A DNA stretch of 64,000 bases from Acanthosepion lycidas (GCA_963932145.1 OZ010616.1:55395621-55459620), one strand, 5' to 3'. Numbered from the stretch's first letter, positions 33,361 through 45,733 are shown. The notes: a model not told the origin generated them from the letters alone. Numbers and translations: made by a program.

Positions 33361-35633
33361 ATTCAAGCTAACAGATAAAGCGAAACTACTTTTTTTCTCC
33401 TTAATATTCACGCATTACAAAAATTGCTTTGTATTTGTTGATTTTAATATGTATTTTTATCGTTGAAACAAAAATCGGTTTTTCATTGTTTTTCCTTGAT
33501 TTCAGAAAATGTATAAATGTTAAATGCTCTTCAACACGCAGCCACATTAATCTTTTCAACATAAGCAGCATTTACAAGATCCCTTTTTTTATAAGTCTCA
33601 TAAATGGTTAATTTTATGGGGTTCAGATTCTTTATTTTTATTGGTTGAAAACTATTTTCTTTTCTGCTGATTATGTTTTCATGTTGTTGGAATTGCTATG
33701 AGTTTGAATTTGTTATCAGAAGTTAGTTTACGGGCATGTTCACCAAATTAATCCACAATAATATAGAAATTCAATAGAGTATAGACATTCAAAAACGAAT
33801 CAACCACAAGGCAATTGAGTAAGAAACACCGATTATGAGATTTCAATAAAAACAAAATGCATTTATGTATAATTAATATACAATTTGAAAACTTGTAGTT
33901 TGATAATCCAAGAAACTGACCATTGATAAATTGGGTTTCTTATTGATTTACAGTTCAAAATTGTTCAAGTGTTTAAGAACTGGTCAAACAGAATTAAGTG
34001 GAAAATATTATTTATACAGAAATTTGTGTAGTTTGTATGCGTGAATAAAGTAGGAGTTTAATTCTGTAAATTCTCCAGAGTTGTTTACCTTGGATTGTTT
34101 AGATATTTGATTGAATATTTACGAATACTTGTCAGTAGTGAGTTATTATCACTTTTTTTTTTAGTATTGCAAGAAAAATTGTTCCCGGCAGAGCGAAATG
34201 CTGCGTATGTTGAGTCAGAGAAATTTGCGCGGCAAATTTGTAGCTGGTTATGATTTTTACAGGCGTGGATTTGTTTGGCACTTCTTCAGGATGAAATTCT
34301 GACTGCCTGAATCGATCTGAACGCTTCCTCTTTATTTTGTTCTGGAAGTAGGAATCGGCTCCGAAAGGCGCGAAATGATATTTTGCGTGAATTTGCTACA
34401 GTTTGAGCCAATGAAAAGTCTAGTTCAATGGAACTAGGGTGTTGATTGGTTAATAGGTAATTTTGTGGTAGAGTGTATTATTCCGGAGGGGTGAAAAGGT
34501 ATGTATGGACTATTCCATCAATGTCTTCTGACAAAGATTTACGTTTTGATCCTAATTTCTTTGTCTTTTTTTTTTCTTTCTTTTTTTTTTTACAAATGTA
34601 AATATTAGCCTTTATAATCTCGAAGTAAAATGGATGCGTTTTCCCCCCCGAAATGAATGCAAAAACTCACTACCAATGCAATTATCCGAGTCATACGAAA
34701 TTTTCCGTATTTATTCAGTAAATCTATGAATTGTATACGTCAGAGGTTAATTTATTAGAAAACGTTGTGAAAATATTGGGAGGTCAGTTTCACACTTTTC
34801 GATAATATCGTGTTTACTTTTTTTAATTTTTAGGGTATGTTCGCGTGAAATCTTTTGCACTTATATAAAGAAAATTCTCTGAAAATTTTATTTCAGTAAA
34901 ACTAAAAGATTTATGCAATATCAAGTGTGAACATACTGAAAACTCGCCCCTAGCCATACAAATCTCAAAAGATATTTTTTGAGATATGGTGCTTCTTAAT
35001 TTTAGAATAGATTGTCCATGAAAAAAAAAATTAAACATAAATTTTATTTTTTAAAATTACTTTCAATTTTTCATTGCGATTTTAAAATCCCCCCTTACTG
35101 TTTAGTGTTTAATAAAGACTTGTTTGAAGAATTAAAAAACGTAAAGTTTAAGACCATTTTGGAGTGTCAAACTTTTTAAAAGAATTTTTTCTTTCATTTT
35201 TAGAAATTGTTAGTTTATCTTTTGTATGGATGTTTAAAAAGGAAATAATTCTGAATTACCGCCTTTAACTAACTAACTACTCTTCCCTATCAGAAGAGTA
35301 ATAAGATATATGATAATTCAATAACTCTAAAATTCAGAATAATTATTAAAAAAAACAACTCACCATGTGCCCATAAATATTTTATGGCATCAAAAACGAA
35401 AGAAAATAATCAAAAAAGTAAAAGAAATGAATTAAACTCAAAAGTATCATTTCACTAGTTTTTAATTATTTTTCATTTTTATATTTCTAATGTTGTAGAA
35501 AAATAAAATTATTCATTAAATTCAGTTGCATAAAAGCGTACAGAATAAAAAATTGTATTCTTAAACTATTGCTTATATATTTTTAAAGAATAAAAAATTC
35601 GGCCTAAATTACATAAGAGAATGTGCATTTTTA
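33361..35633. other. A+T-rich unassigned stretch
   Basis: Long low-complexity run with many homopolymers. 34190-34480 is more balanced (gcgcggcaaatttgt, ggctccgaaaggcgcgaaatg) but not recognised. Confidence 0.35.
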
Positions 35634-35870
35634 ATGACAGCAGTTTCTGCAGATTATAATGTATCTTTGAAGATCTTCAAAAAACTATCAAAGTACAAGG
35701 ACCCTGAAATGGAAATCTCAAAAATGTGGCACATGAGGACATCAATAATTCCAGTTGTTGTTGGAGCCCTCAGATTGATTGGAAAAAGTTCTGATAGACT
35801 CATTGAAGGGATTACTGGTAGACCATGCCTTAAAGAAATACAGAAAAATTGCACTCACTATAACAGTTCA
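35634..35870 (+). pseudogene. LINE polymerase tail domain (sense), second LINE type
   Basis: The frame reads KYKDPEMEISKMWHMRTSIIPVVVGALRLIGKSSDRLIEGITGRPCLKEIQKN. The KYKDLxIExxRMW...IIPVVxGALGxI...GxPxxxEIQK pattern is the C-terminal tail of reverse transcriptases in a LINE type common in aquatic animals. About 75 codons remain; the catalytic part is absent, and the downstream frame runs into an unrelated antisense LINE fragment. Confidence 0.7.
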
Positions 35871-35884
35871 CACACTACGAATAC

Positions 35885-36087
35885 CTACTTCTCACTCCGA
35901 GCCGATTTTACACCAACCACACATCCGGATACATGGAAGGGAATGTGGGTGGTTTGCTTCAAAGTGCAAAGTGCTATGGCGAGTCGTAGCCGTGACGTTT
36001 AGACCTAGCGGAACCAAGGAATGTAGTTCGTCCGAGCACTTTCCATGGTAGTATCTATAGAGCAGTGAGAGACTCTCCACATCCCCC

Positions 36088-36122
<35 letters not shown>

Positions 36123-36160
36123 GTTGGAGGATGGAAAATAATTCATCACCCACAAGGACT
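35885..36160 (-). pseudogene. LINE C-terminus fragment 1 (antisense)
   Basis: The minus frame reads VESLSLLYRYYHGKCSDELHSLVPLGLNVTATTRHSTLHFEANHPHSLP. This is the FYRYYHGxCSxEL...TRxS block of a CR1/jockey-like LINE, a different subfamily from the YFHGNCSDEL copies. Upstream (36090-36120) is a (GA)n run. Confidence 0.8.
36090..36120. repeat. (GA)n microsatellite
   Basis: Fifteen GA units. Confidence 0.97.
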
Positions 36161-36164
36161 CGGA

Positions 36165-36400
36165 GGCGCTTTTGAACTGATTTTAGTGATCGTGGAAACA
36201 TCCTCTTGAGAGTCTGGGGCAGTGGTTCCCAAGAGGAAGCTCTTCGAGTGGAAAAGGATGTGAATGGTTTCCTTCAAAGTGCAAAGTGGCATGGCGAGTC
36301 GTAGCAGTGAAGGTCAGACCTAACTGAACCAAGGAATATAGTTCGTCTGAGCACTTTCCATGGTAGCAGTGTAAAAAGCAGTCCCCCCATGCCACCGCTT
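36165..36400 (-). pseudogene. LINE C-terminus fragment 2 (antisense)
   Basis: Minus frame: CYHGKCSDELYSLVQLGLTFTATTRHATLHFEGNHSHPFP. It is a close paralogue of fragment 1, about 315 bp away in the same direction, so either two insertions or a tandem duplication. A word cagtggttcccaa at 36221 recalls hAT ends but no partner was found. Confidence 0.8.
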
Positions 36401-36673
36401 TTATTGTAACGTTCTTCACTTCGATAATGTTTATTGTTTTAAAAAGCGATGATAAGAACAATAATAATTCCTACAAATGAAAGTGAGTTTATACATTTTG
36501 CTTTGTTCTTAAGAATTGATGACAAAATTATAAACACTATTTATGTATTAATTGTTTTGTTTTTTTTTTGCTCTATTTATTAATTATATTATTTATTGGA
36601 ATGTTTGGCAAGACATCGCCAATTGATTCGAAAAATGGTGAATAATAAGCATTTACTCATAGATTCACATAGT

Positions 36674-37241
36674 TTGTAGTAGGATTAGGTAGTATAACAC
36701 CATACGAAAATATAGACTTTCCTCTTTACTAAGTGAGTGGCAAAGAAAACTCTCTCTCCCTTTCTTCTATATATTTCCTTTCCTTTCCTCCCTTCTATTG
36801 TTTCTCTCCTCGGTAACGGACATGAACCCCGACTTAGTTTATGTGGGTCAGTGAACGTCATAAAAAAAAATCAGCCAATGACAACACATCTCACCAAAAA
36901 TCAAACGGGAAACACAGATGTGTCAACCCCAATAAAAAGAAGAAAACCACGTACAAGACGCAGTGGAGAGGAACTTGATTCGAGGTAGCAGTTCGAGACG
37001 CAAGGGTTGGAGATTCATCGGCTGTGAGTTTGACCTGACGTACAACTCCAGAGAAAGAAGAGAAGATGAATGCAACGAATTATTTTTTGTCAACTAGAAG
37101 GAACACAACAACCCTATATGAACTCTCAAATCACAAAAAAGAAGAACTATGACGATAGTCAACCATTTTAAACAATGTAAGGAAATGGAGTCAACAATAA
37201 ATGGTACTATAGACAGTAAATTTGGCCTTTACTTCATCTCT
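36674..37241. mobile_element. Dispersed 568-bp repeat, copy B
   Basis: Partner of 14131-14703, same orientation. Differences include a changed ctaccacact/ctccctttct stretch, an internal deletion and an altered ataaaaaaaa run. Divergence of a few per cent suggests fairly recent activity compared with the LINE relics. Class unknown. Confidence 0.85.
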
Positions 37242-38334
37242 ATCTACAAGTATATAAGTTTAATAATTTTGTAAATGTTTATAAATTTATGAATAAAACT
37301 TTCATATTTATTTCTTTATATATTGATAAATGATAAATTTTGCGTTGTATTTGTTTTTATTTAATTGTATTAGTTTTTAATGTCGTAAATATAAAATTAT
37401 TCTTTTAAATAAAGAATCTAATGAATAGTGTTTAATATTTTTGTTGTATATTCTCAATATACCACCTAGCAAATATATCTTTAACCTGCCGATAATATTG
37501 GCTCTAGACGTGGCATTTTTATATACCTTAAAAAATAATTAATTAATTACTACCAAGTATCGATCATTACTCAATGCAAAGCTGCAAGTTCAACTCGTTT
37601 TAACAATTTCTCTGGTTATAGTGTTCTAAAATTTCATGAGGATTCAAATGGTGATGGTGATTGCAAGAAGAATATCTTTTGACAAGATCCTCATTTTCAT
37701 GGGATATTCTTAGCCACCATACCGAGGCAATAGCTTGTCTATTATATTTATTTAGGTCTGTATAATCAATGTATATTGCTTGTAAAGTTTTAGTCTTAAG
37801 TGATCCAGGTATTGCTATACAGTCCTAACAAAATAAGAAATTCTGTTATACTGGTAACTCATTGACATATTTTAATAATTTAGAATAATTTAATCCATTC
37901 CTTCAGCATAGTCCATTCTTTCAGCCTGAAATAATTTAATTAATTCTTTCAGCCTTTGTTCTTCTTTTTTTTTTTTTTTTGGCCACACGTATATTATCAG
38001 ATATGTCGAATCGACCGGAAATTTCCATCTCAAGAGTTAGTAGTCGAATGACCAAAATCAGTTATTTACGCATAGGTTCCGATTGGCACTTCCGGTAGCG
38101 TTGAAAATATTCAAAATATAATATAAATTATTAATCGACCGATGACAGCATTTCTTTCGCGTTTTCGAGGGATTTTTTGTGAGCCAGCACCTGCTTAAGG
38201 AAAGCTCTAAATACAGACCATAAAGCAAGCAAGGGGAAGTTGGCGAATGGATTCCACGTTGTCAACTCGACCGTTTTACTAATCTATTGACACATTTCAC
38301 GCTTCTCTAATGTAGATTCAACAATGGATCTAAG
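37242..38334. other. Unassigned stretch
   Basis: A T-run of 17 at 37964 precedes a more balanced segment (gtcgaatcgaccggaaatttcc). No family recognised. Confidence 0.35.
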
Positions 38335-38683
38335 GTATGAACTTTCCCTCCTAAAAGGGGTTTTATTAAACACACGTCAATGTATGCCTTGTTTATGAAT
38401 TTTTCTCCTTTCAAGTTATTTTATTAAACACAATGTATGTCTGGTCTGTGAACTTTCAAACACATCTCAATGTGTGTTTTATCTTGGAACTTTTCCATTT
38501 TCATGGATTTTATTAAACACACCGCAACGTTTGTCTTTGTACTTTTCCATTTTCATGTATTTTACTAAACACACCTGAAAATGTGTCTTTGTACCTTTCC
38601 ATTTATTATTTTTATTTAAACACACCCATTTGTGTGTATGTAACATTCTCCTTTCAAAGGTTTTTTTATTGAACACACCTATG
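38335..38683. repeat. Irregular tandem repeat, ~50-60-bp unit
   Basis: ttattaaacacac or close variants start at 38363, 38421, 38510, 38562, 38612 and 38666. Between them ..acttttccatttcatg and tgtgtctttgta recur. Spacing is variable, so this is an old array. Confidence 0.8.
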
Positions 38684-41517
38684 TGACACTGGCAAACGGA
38701 AAGAAAAGGGTTAAGTTAAAAAAATATAAGCTTAGAGCAAGACGAAAAGGGTTAAAGAATAGAAAGATAGACAGACTGAGAGAAAGAATCGAGATTTCTT
38801 TTCATTTTAAAAGTCTGTTTATTTTTAAGCAAACACGGTTTGAAGAAAACGACTTTGTTATTTTGATAGTGCCAAGAAGACCATCCGGAGGAAGCTGGGA
38901 TGACAGATGATTGATAGCGCTGCTTAAAGTGGGACTTACAAAAACATGTCTCCTGATTGCACAAGAGATCAATTGAGATAATATTTGCTAATTTGTAAAC
39001 ACAAGACGAGAAAATAGAATTTCTTTATGTAAGGACCCAACCCTGGGTTCTTAAAGTGCAATAACCCTAACAGGATGAGAGACCGGTGGAAGCAGCTGGT
39101 AAATTTCTGATTTTATGAGCAAGACCAGTCTGAGAAAATTTACTGACGGGAAATTAAAATGATAATTCTAATTAATGACCAAAAACTAAACCACGCTAAG
39201 CGGGTTGAGAGCCAGATTCGTCAAATGGACAACCAAGGTGACAAGCAAAAATGAAATACTAAGAGTGGAGGAGGAAGACGGAGGAATTATCTACGCCCAT
39301 TGGGAGGTGTTGGTACAAAGCACAAATAAGAGAAGGAAGGAGTTATCGAGGCAGATCGATACTCTTTGACCGCTACCAATAGGAAAAGGTATCTCTCTAA
39401 ATTTGGAGATATAACTAATTTTCCAGAGCCAAAAAACAAACGGGCTCTTTTAGTAAGATAGGGGAAATACCGAGTCTCCTAACCACGTCGACCCCATACC
39501 AGTTTTGGGTGAAAGTCAATATAAGAACACAGAAGCGAGCAAGCCAGTAGTTCCAGAGACACCAGTTCCGACGTGCAGACGACGAGAGACGACTACACTG
39601 TGAAATCCCACGTGACTTGCTGCCAGAGAACCTTCGACTTAGGCCTTGTTCCCAACTTAGCTAAATTGAGAAAAGTGTCACGACAGAATTCAAAGTGGAA
39701 ATGGTTAATACTTCTATACCAAGAACTAATATTTCTGTACAAAGAACGATATAAACCACATAGAAATAGACCCTGAAGAAACGCCTGTCTTCTGTTTATT
39801 TCGCCTGCAAGCATTTTTTTTTTATTTTTCCTTTGTGACATAGCTTCCTTTTACATGTGAACTTATCCTTCTTTTCAATGGTCTTATTATATTCACCATA
39901 TGATGTATAAAATATCCAAATGAATTGTTATTTGTTGATAACCAAATCTTTATTTTAAATTCACTTGTTTTGCTTCACCATTGTGTTGTACGCTGGTTTA
40001 AGATTCCTTTATTCTGGACAGTACCCAGAATAATTAGTAATCGCTGCCATTATCTTATACGAGTAAGCCCCAACAACCAAACACATTCAGCGCCCCATAA
40101 ATCAACTAGTAACTGCTCCTGAGAAAGTCAACACTCGCAACGGATGTATTACTTCTTGAATAATTTTGTCAGCAAATGTAGTATTTCTGATCACACAAAG
40201 TGTTCTGTCTGATGCCATCCTGGTTTCTACTAATCTATGTATAAGTCTACGTCTTTACTTGTATTACTATCCGTTTTATTTCAGGGGCTGCAGAAATGCT
40301 ACTAGGAGTCATTTATTACGTATATGTTTTGTTATTGAATATGTGAAGTTTAGCGATCAAAATATGTATGTCACGCTTATTTTCATGACCAAAAATAGAT
40401 ATTACATAGGCTGAAACGGAACCAATGAAAATTGCTCACAGGAAAGTATATAAGTCAGTAGCGAGCCATTTCTCCTTTTTTCGGTTTTATCTCCCGACAT
40501 TTATAACGAGTCTCGACCTTTTTCATCAGTACGTTACTGTAGAAAGACATCGTATTGACGTCCCATAATGCATATAAAATTTATTTTTATTTTTAAAATG
40601 TTAGTCTTAAATAAATGTGTAATTATCTAGGTGTTGTTTTTTTTTTTTTTTGTACACTTTCTTTTAAGAGAAGTGTATTTTTAAGAAGGCCAGACGGTTT
40701 GTGTCAAAAATTGTTACACTTGTAAATCTTTTTCGGCTCAGCAGTTAAAAACCACTAAGATTGTGAAGGGTCTGTTTCAAGTTTATGGAAAATTATTTTT
40801 TCGCATAAACTGACCAATGAGAAATGTGGTCACATTTTATTGTAAAACCCGAATGGGGAACTTCTGTGAGCATAATTTCGGAATAGATACAACTCAGATC
40901 AATGGACGGAGAAGACTTTTTGACAGCAAGGAGACAAGGTAAACTGAATTCAAAGATCAGAAGGCATTTGACATCAAGAAGAGGGACAACAGGAAGGAAC
41001 AAGGTTACAAGCCCCAGCTGTAGAGAAACTAAAGAATTTTGAAGTTCAACTGAACATTCTCCTGCCGTTGGACAACAAAGAATGAAAAGAATTCTAAGAA
41101 ATTTTCCCAGATACGAACAGTGTGAATATAAAAGGGATTTTTCTAAAATTACTATGTCCCAGAGACGATCGTGGGGCCAATAAAAGTTGTTGTTTTTTTT
41201 TTTTTCTGAAAGGTGGTTGTATATTTGTTTTTCTGTCTTCTTGAATTGTTTTCTTTTTTATCATTGAATCTTTTACTAAAATGTAACTCCATTCTAATGA
41301 TAATCCTTTTTCAAAACATTAGAAATTTGTTATCCTGCCTTAATTGCCGCACAAAAGGACATTTTTGTGCAAATTTTGTATTTGTACTTTTGTGTCTTGT
41401 GTAATAAATATTTTTGCTTCAAAATTTTACTCAGTGGTTGAGTTTTATTTTGTTATTTGCGCCTATTTTGTCCTCGATGAAAAGAGAAGCATATGTTCTC
41501 TTTTCCCTTTCTATTTC
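38684..41517. other. Unassigned stretch with three LTR-like promoter segments
   Basis: 39027-39840 begins tgtaaggaccc, has caatataagaacacag near 39518 and ends ..ctttgtgaca. 40427-40600 has agtatataagtcag. 41100-41400 has gaatataaaaggg, then gccaataaaag and tgtgtaataaat. Each has the look of an LTR U3/R, but I found no paired ends, target duplications or gag/pol. The part 38690-38960 is not recognised. Confidence 0.3.
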
Positions 41518-41519
41518 TA

Positions 41520-41621
41520 TTAGGTTGGTGCAAAAATAATGACGTAATAATGTCATTTTTTGACGTTAAAAAATACGTCAAAAAACGACATTATTACGTC
41601 ATTATTTTTGCACCAATCTAA
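41520..41621. mobile_element. Palindromic mariner-type MITE, 102 bp
   Basis: Starts ttaggttggtgcaaaaataa and ends with its complement (one mismatch near the tip), flanked by TA on both sides (41518-41519, 41622-41623). Nearly the whole element is a palindrome around tgacgttaaaaaatacgtca. The terminus is the same as that recalled for the mariner (Hsmar1/MADE1-like) group. No coding capacity, so it would have been moved by a mariner transposase in trans. Confidence 0.92.
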
Positions 41622-42151
41622 TACCAGCCAGGTTTTTGTATTTGGCACAAGAGCTAATATTTGATAGGGAGTTAATGTTTTTATAAGCAGCCTTTACAAC
41701 AAGGACATATTTTTTCGCCGTGAAAAAAAGATTCATGCAATTGTAATTTTCAGGTAGGGACATTTTAAAGACCAACCACACTTGTAAATTTCTTTCTTAT
41801 TATTTATTTCCTTATACATTGTTTTTTTGTTTTTTTCTTAATTTATTTCTTAGTTGTATACAGTCTCTCTCTCTCTTTCTCTCCAGATCTGTTTTCTACG
41901 ACTATTAGGATTAATGGGAGCAGCAGACAATAATATCACATGTTACTTTCAAGCAGCATGACCATGTGTCTTTGTTTGAATGTAGTTTAGGGAGTTATAC
42001 TTAAAAGCTTTAACTAAGAAAAGATAATACCCGCAATAAATATATCTTGAATCTCATTAATAGTCTTTGGCACCTCAAAGAAGTATTATTTATATTTTGT
42101 GTATTTCTTAAAGGTACTTGCGGTCTGTAAGAAGACAAAAGTATTTCAGTC

Positions 42152-42156
42152 CGTTC

Positions 42157-42206
<50 letters not shown>

Positions 42207-42224
42207 CTTGATTTCAATCCGTTC

Positions 42225-42276
<52 letters not shown>

Positions 42277-42316
42277 GTATCTGTTCATCTCTCTTTTTCT
42301 TGATTTCAGTCCGTTC

Positions 42317-42348
<32 letters not shown>

Positions 42349-42470
42349 TCATCTCTCTTTCTCTTGATTTCAATCCGTTCCTATCTATCTATTTATCTAT
42401 CTATCTATCTGTTCATCTCTCTTTTTCTTGATTTCAGTACGTTCCTATCTAGCTATCTTTGTCTGTTCGC
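42152..42470. repeat. Composite (TATC)n array with a higher-order unit
   Basis: TATC runs of varying length alternate with a spacer of the form tctctttttcttgatttcag/a-tccgttc, repeated four to five times. This is a higher-order repeat of roughly 65-95 bp built on a microsatellite. The [10 protein letters not shown] translations on the plus strand are artefacts of it. Confidence 0.95.
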
Positions 42471-42559
42471 GTGATCTAACTTTTAGATATCTTGATCTTA
42501 GGCTTCCTCTTTTTGTATATCTACTGAAAACAGCAGTTACTTAGCATGAAAGGACACGA

Positions 42560-42960
42560 GGAAAATAAAAATATTATTAATAAGAGAAAGCAATTAAAAA
42601 AAGGAATTAAAAAGACAAAAAGATAACGATTGACATTGCATTTACATTTTTGAAAATCAAAGCAAGAAACCGGAAAAGAGTTTCAAAAGCGAGAAGTGCG
42701 ATAAAAGAAACTGTTAGCGTAAAACTTACGTTTACATCTAACCATTCCAACTGTAAATGATGAGACATAAATGTCAATCTAGTACTGCGCTTAATTTCGT
42801 AAAGTCTAGGTACCATAGAGGAAAGCTCATCATAACAATTACCATGAAAGTATTTGTAGAATCGGCACAGTGAAGCTACGTTATGGCAATGGGGAAGTGG
42901 CTGAAGCTGAGATGCCAGGTCAAGACCAATAACATTGCAGATTCTCCTTTGTATTTTAAA
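42560..42960 (-). pseudogene. LINE 3' end (antisense)
   Basis: Contains the family tail ataacgattgacattgcattt, then the complement of the HLQLEW, RSTRL, VPRLYE and FYKYFHGN blocks at 42720-42860. Stops are present. The copy ends near agatgccaggtcaagacc as others do. Confidence 0.75.
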
Positions 42961-43439
42961 AGCTGAACCTTTTCAATCAACACATTAACATATGTTGCCA
43001 TTGTTTTTACTTGGCTAGAACATTCGATTCACGCAAATCTGTCGGTTTGGTAACTTTTCGATTACGCCATCACATTATGTCTAAGGATTCCACTTTTATT
43101 TTTTTTTTTTACTTTTGGCAAACTGGAAATTGAATTCTCTTCGCTGTTGTAATGTTGTACGACTTGACATTATCACTTCGACAGATATTCTCAACACCTA
43201 CATTTTATACACCCACTCTGATCGAATACATTCTTCCCGATTTTCTTCTGTAACAATAACATACTACAAAATGATTTAAACGAATGGATTTTCTGCAAAT
43301 CTTATATTTTGTTAAACACTGTCCCTAGGGATGTTGTCGGCTATATTGTCTGTACCATACTGCATTTCACATTTTTCTGGGTATATTTCTTTTCCCTTCT
43401 TACCATTTCCCCCGTTTCTCCTCTGCTTTTTTAAAATTA

Positions 43440-43505
43440 ATTCACCCATACCAAAGTGATAAGGCCACTAAGACTCAAGGGGTGACTGGAAATGAAAAGA
43501 ATGAA
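43440..43505 (-). pseudogene. LINE tail stub (antisense)
   Basis: accaaagtgataaggccact, aagactcaaggggtga and ggaaatgaaaa form the outermost tail of the same LINE family; the rest is missing. Confidence 0.55.
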
Positions 43506-43687
43506 ATAACAGCTTCCCATTATTTTAATAGCTTTTTTCGAGTTTCAAATCTGGACTTAACAGTAAGTAACCGATCAAACAACACTTTGCTTTATAGACC
43601 TATTAGAAATCTATCCCTGATTTGTTCATTCTTGTTTGGGGATATTACACTGTTCCGTTTGCAAATATTAATATCAGTTCTCTAGGA

Positions 43688-43910
43688 CAGTGGTCCCTAA
43701 ACACCGGGCCGTGGACAATTTGGTGCCGAGCCGTGGATCATTTGGTACAGTGTTGCATAGAAAGAATACATTTTTTTCATTTTATTGACTATCGCGATCT
43801 TGTTTATTGTGTTTTGTAATGCGCGTGACTGACCCCCACCCCACATACACCGGGTCTGTGGGAAAATTGCCTTGCATGATTCGTTGCGTAAAAAAGGCTG
43901 AGGATTGCTG
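43688..43910. mobile_element. Non-autonomous hAT-like element, 223 bp, with 8-bp target duplication
   Basis: Left end cagtggtccctaaacaccgg with gggccgtggac; right-end complement cagcaatcctcagcc. Flanks are ctctagga (43680-43687) and ctctaggg (43911-43918), seven of eight alike. The cagtggtccc..gggccgtggac termini are a recurrent hAT MITE signature in animals. Confidence 0.85.
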
Positions 43911-44284
43911 CTCTAGGGTACTGTATCTTTAAACCGAACTTAGCTTTCTCACGGATTAAATTTCCCTTGAGAATAAGATAAACATCCAATTTTACTTAAT
44001 CCATATTAAAATCCTTCTAAACCTTTTCTTGAAAAATGTAAACGTTTCACAAATATTTTCTGCTTCCGCTCCCATAACAAAATATCCGGATGTGTATTGG
44101 TCCCGCGTTACTTCATATAGTTTAGACGATAAACAAAGACTTTCAAACCTCTAACGCCAATTGAATCATTTATGGGATTTAAAAAAAATCAAAGTTATCC
44201 ATTGAAGTTAATTTGAACATTTTCCTTTTTTCCCCTTAGTAGATAGAAAAAAATCTTTTTGCTTTGGTTTTGCTTTTTTAATCG

Positions 44285-44820
44285 ATTTCACCACATGCAA
44301 GACAGTAAAGTCAGGATGTGGAAGAATTAGGAACAGAAACATTAATAATGAGTGGGAAGAGTAAAGAGTAATCAGAACAGTAGATAGTGGTTGATATTGC
44401 ATTTAAATTATTGCAGATTAAAGTTGGTTAGAAAGCATGAAGCTGAAAGGGAGTTCCATAAGAAAGGCAGTAAAGCCACTAAGACACAAGGGGTTACAGG
44501 GTGTGGAAGAATTAGGAACAGAAACATTAATAATGAGTGGGAAGAGGAAAGAGTAATCAGAACAGTAGATAGTGGTTGATATTGCATTTAAATTATTGCA
44601 AATTAAAGTTGGTTGGAAAGCATGAAGCTGAAAGGGAGTTCCATAAGAAAGGCAGTAAAGCCACTAAGACACAAGGGGTTACAGGGTGTGGAAGAATTAG
44701 GGACAGAAACATTAATAATGAGCTGGGAGATGAAAGAATAATCAGGAGGACAGTAGATAGCAATTGACATTGCATTAAAACTTTTGCAGATTAAAGTTGG
44801 TTGGAAAGCATGGAGCCGGA
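44285..44820 (-). repeat. 185-bp tandem triplication of a LINE tail
   Basis: gtggaagaattagg starts at 44318, 44503 and 44688, exactly 185 bp apart; first and second units are nearly identical. Each unit holds the full tail signature (ggttgatattgcatttaaat, gccactaagacacaagggg). The array is the 3' tail of the LINE that follows at 44820-45395. Confidence 0.95.
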
Positions 44821-45395
44821 AAGGACTTCCACAAGCGAGAATTGCGAGAAAGAAGATGTTAGCATAGAATTTACGGCTACATCTAGCCATCTCAACTGTA
44901 AATTAATGAGATCTCGTGCTTAAATTCAAAATTCATAAGTACCATAGCGAAGAGCTCATCCGAACAATTACCATGAAAATATTTATGTAAAAGATAGAGA
45001 AGACAACCTAATGGCAGTGGAAAGTGACTGAAGCTGAGCTGCCAGATCAAGACCAATATTATTGCTGATTCTTCTTTGGATTTTATCAAGGTGTTCATGG
45101 TAAATAGCAGGGGCATTGGATCATACGCAGCAGTAATATTCTAAGCATGGACAATAGGTAGACTTATAGATGTGTAAGAGAGATTTTGGAGACAAAAATT
45201 TTCTGGCACGACACAGTGAACCAACTTTCTTAGCAGCTAACCTAGCAATGGACTCAATATAGTCTTTTCTCTTTTTGTCAGCTGAAAACATTAAGCACAA
45301 CGAGTCACTCCCATTAAGCATGCTGATGGAAGGCAGGTCACTCATATGATTAATAGGAAGCATTTTATCTTTGGGGGCATTATGTTTGTGCAATT
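44820..45395 (-). pseudogene. LINE reverse-transcriptase C-terminus (antisense)
   Basis: Minus-strand pieces read YIESIARLAAKKVGSLCRARKFLSPKSLLHIYKSTYCPCLEYYCCV (45121-45393) and LLYLLHKYFHGNCSDELFAMV (44892-45116). These correspond to the AxKVGxLxRARxxLxPxxLLxxYKSxIxPCxEY block and the YFHGNCSDEL block of jockey/CR1-like polymerases. Frameshifts lie between them. It is the longest stretch of this family's C-terminal region in the window, followed 3' by the triplicated tail. Confidence 0.88.
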
Positions 45396-45733
45396 AGTGT
45401 TCCTTTTTCCCCTCAATTAGATTAATCCACCATTATTGAAAGAGATTGCAAATAAATTTACCTTAACATCCCAACACAAGCATTACTATACCCACGATAT
45501 GGTAAGAATTTGTCCATGGGTGAAAACAAAAAAGGACGTATAGAATGTAAGGTTGCATGTTGGTGTATTGTAAGTGTGTGGGATCACATGAAAATGATAA
45601 AAGAAGCATGCTAAATCTTTGGTTTCTACTACGGACCGAATATTTTATTTAAAAATAAAAACTGCAAAGAAAACAAAATTGTCAATGCATCTTGGGTATG
45701 TCCGTTTTTTCACTGGTTCATAAATAAGTTAGG

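Noticed and set aside
39027..39840. Complete solo LTR with target duplication
   Set aside because: Promoter-like words are present but neither proposed end pair is flanked by matching 5-bp words.
42099..42431. 110-codon frame rich in YLSIYLSI
   Set aside because: It is the translation of a TATC microsatellite.
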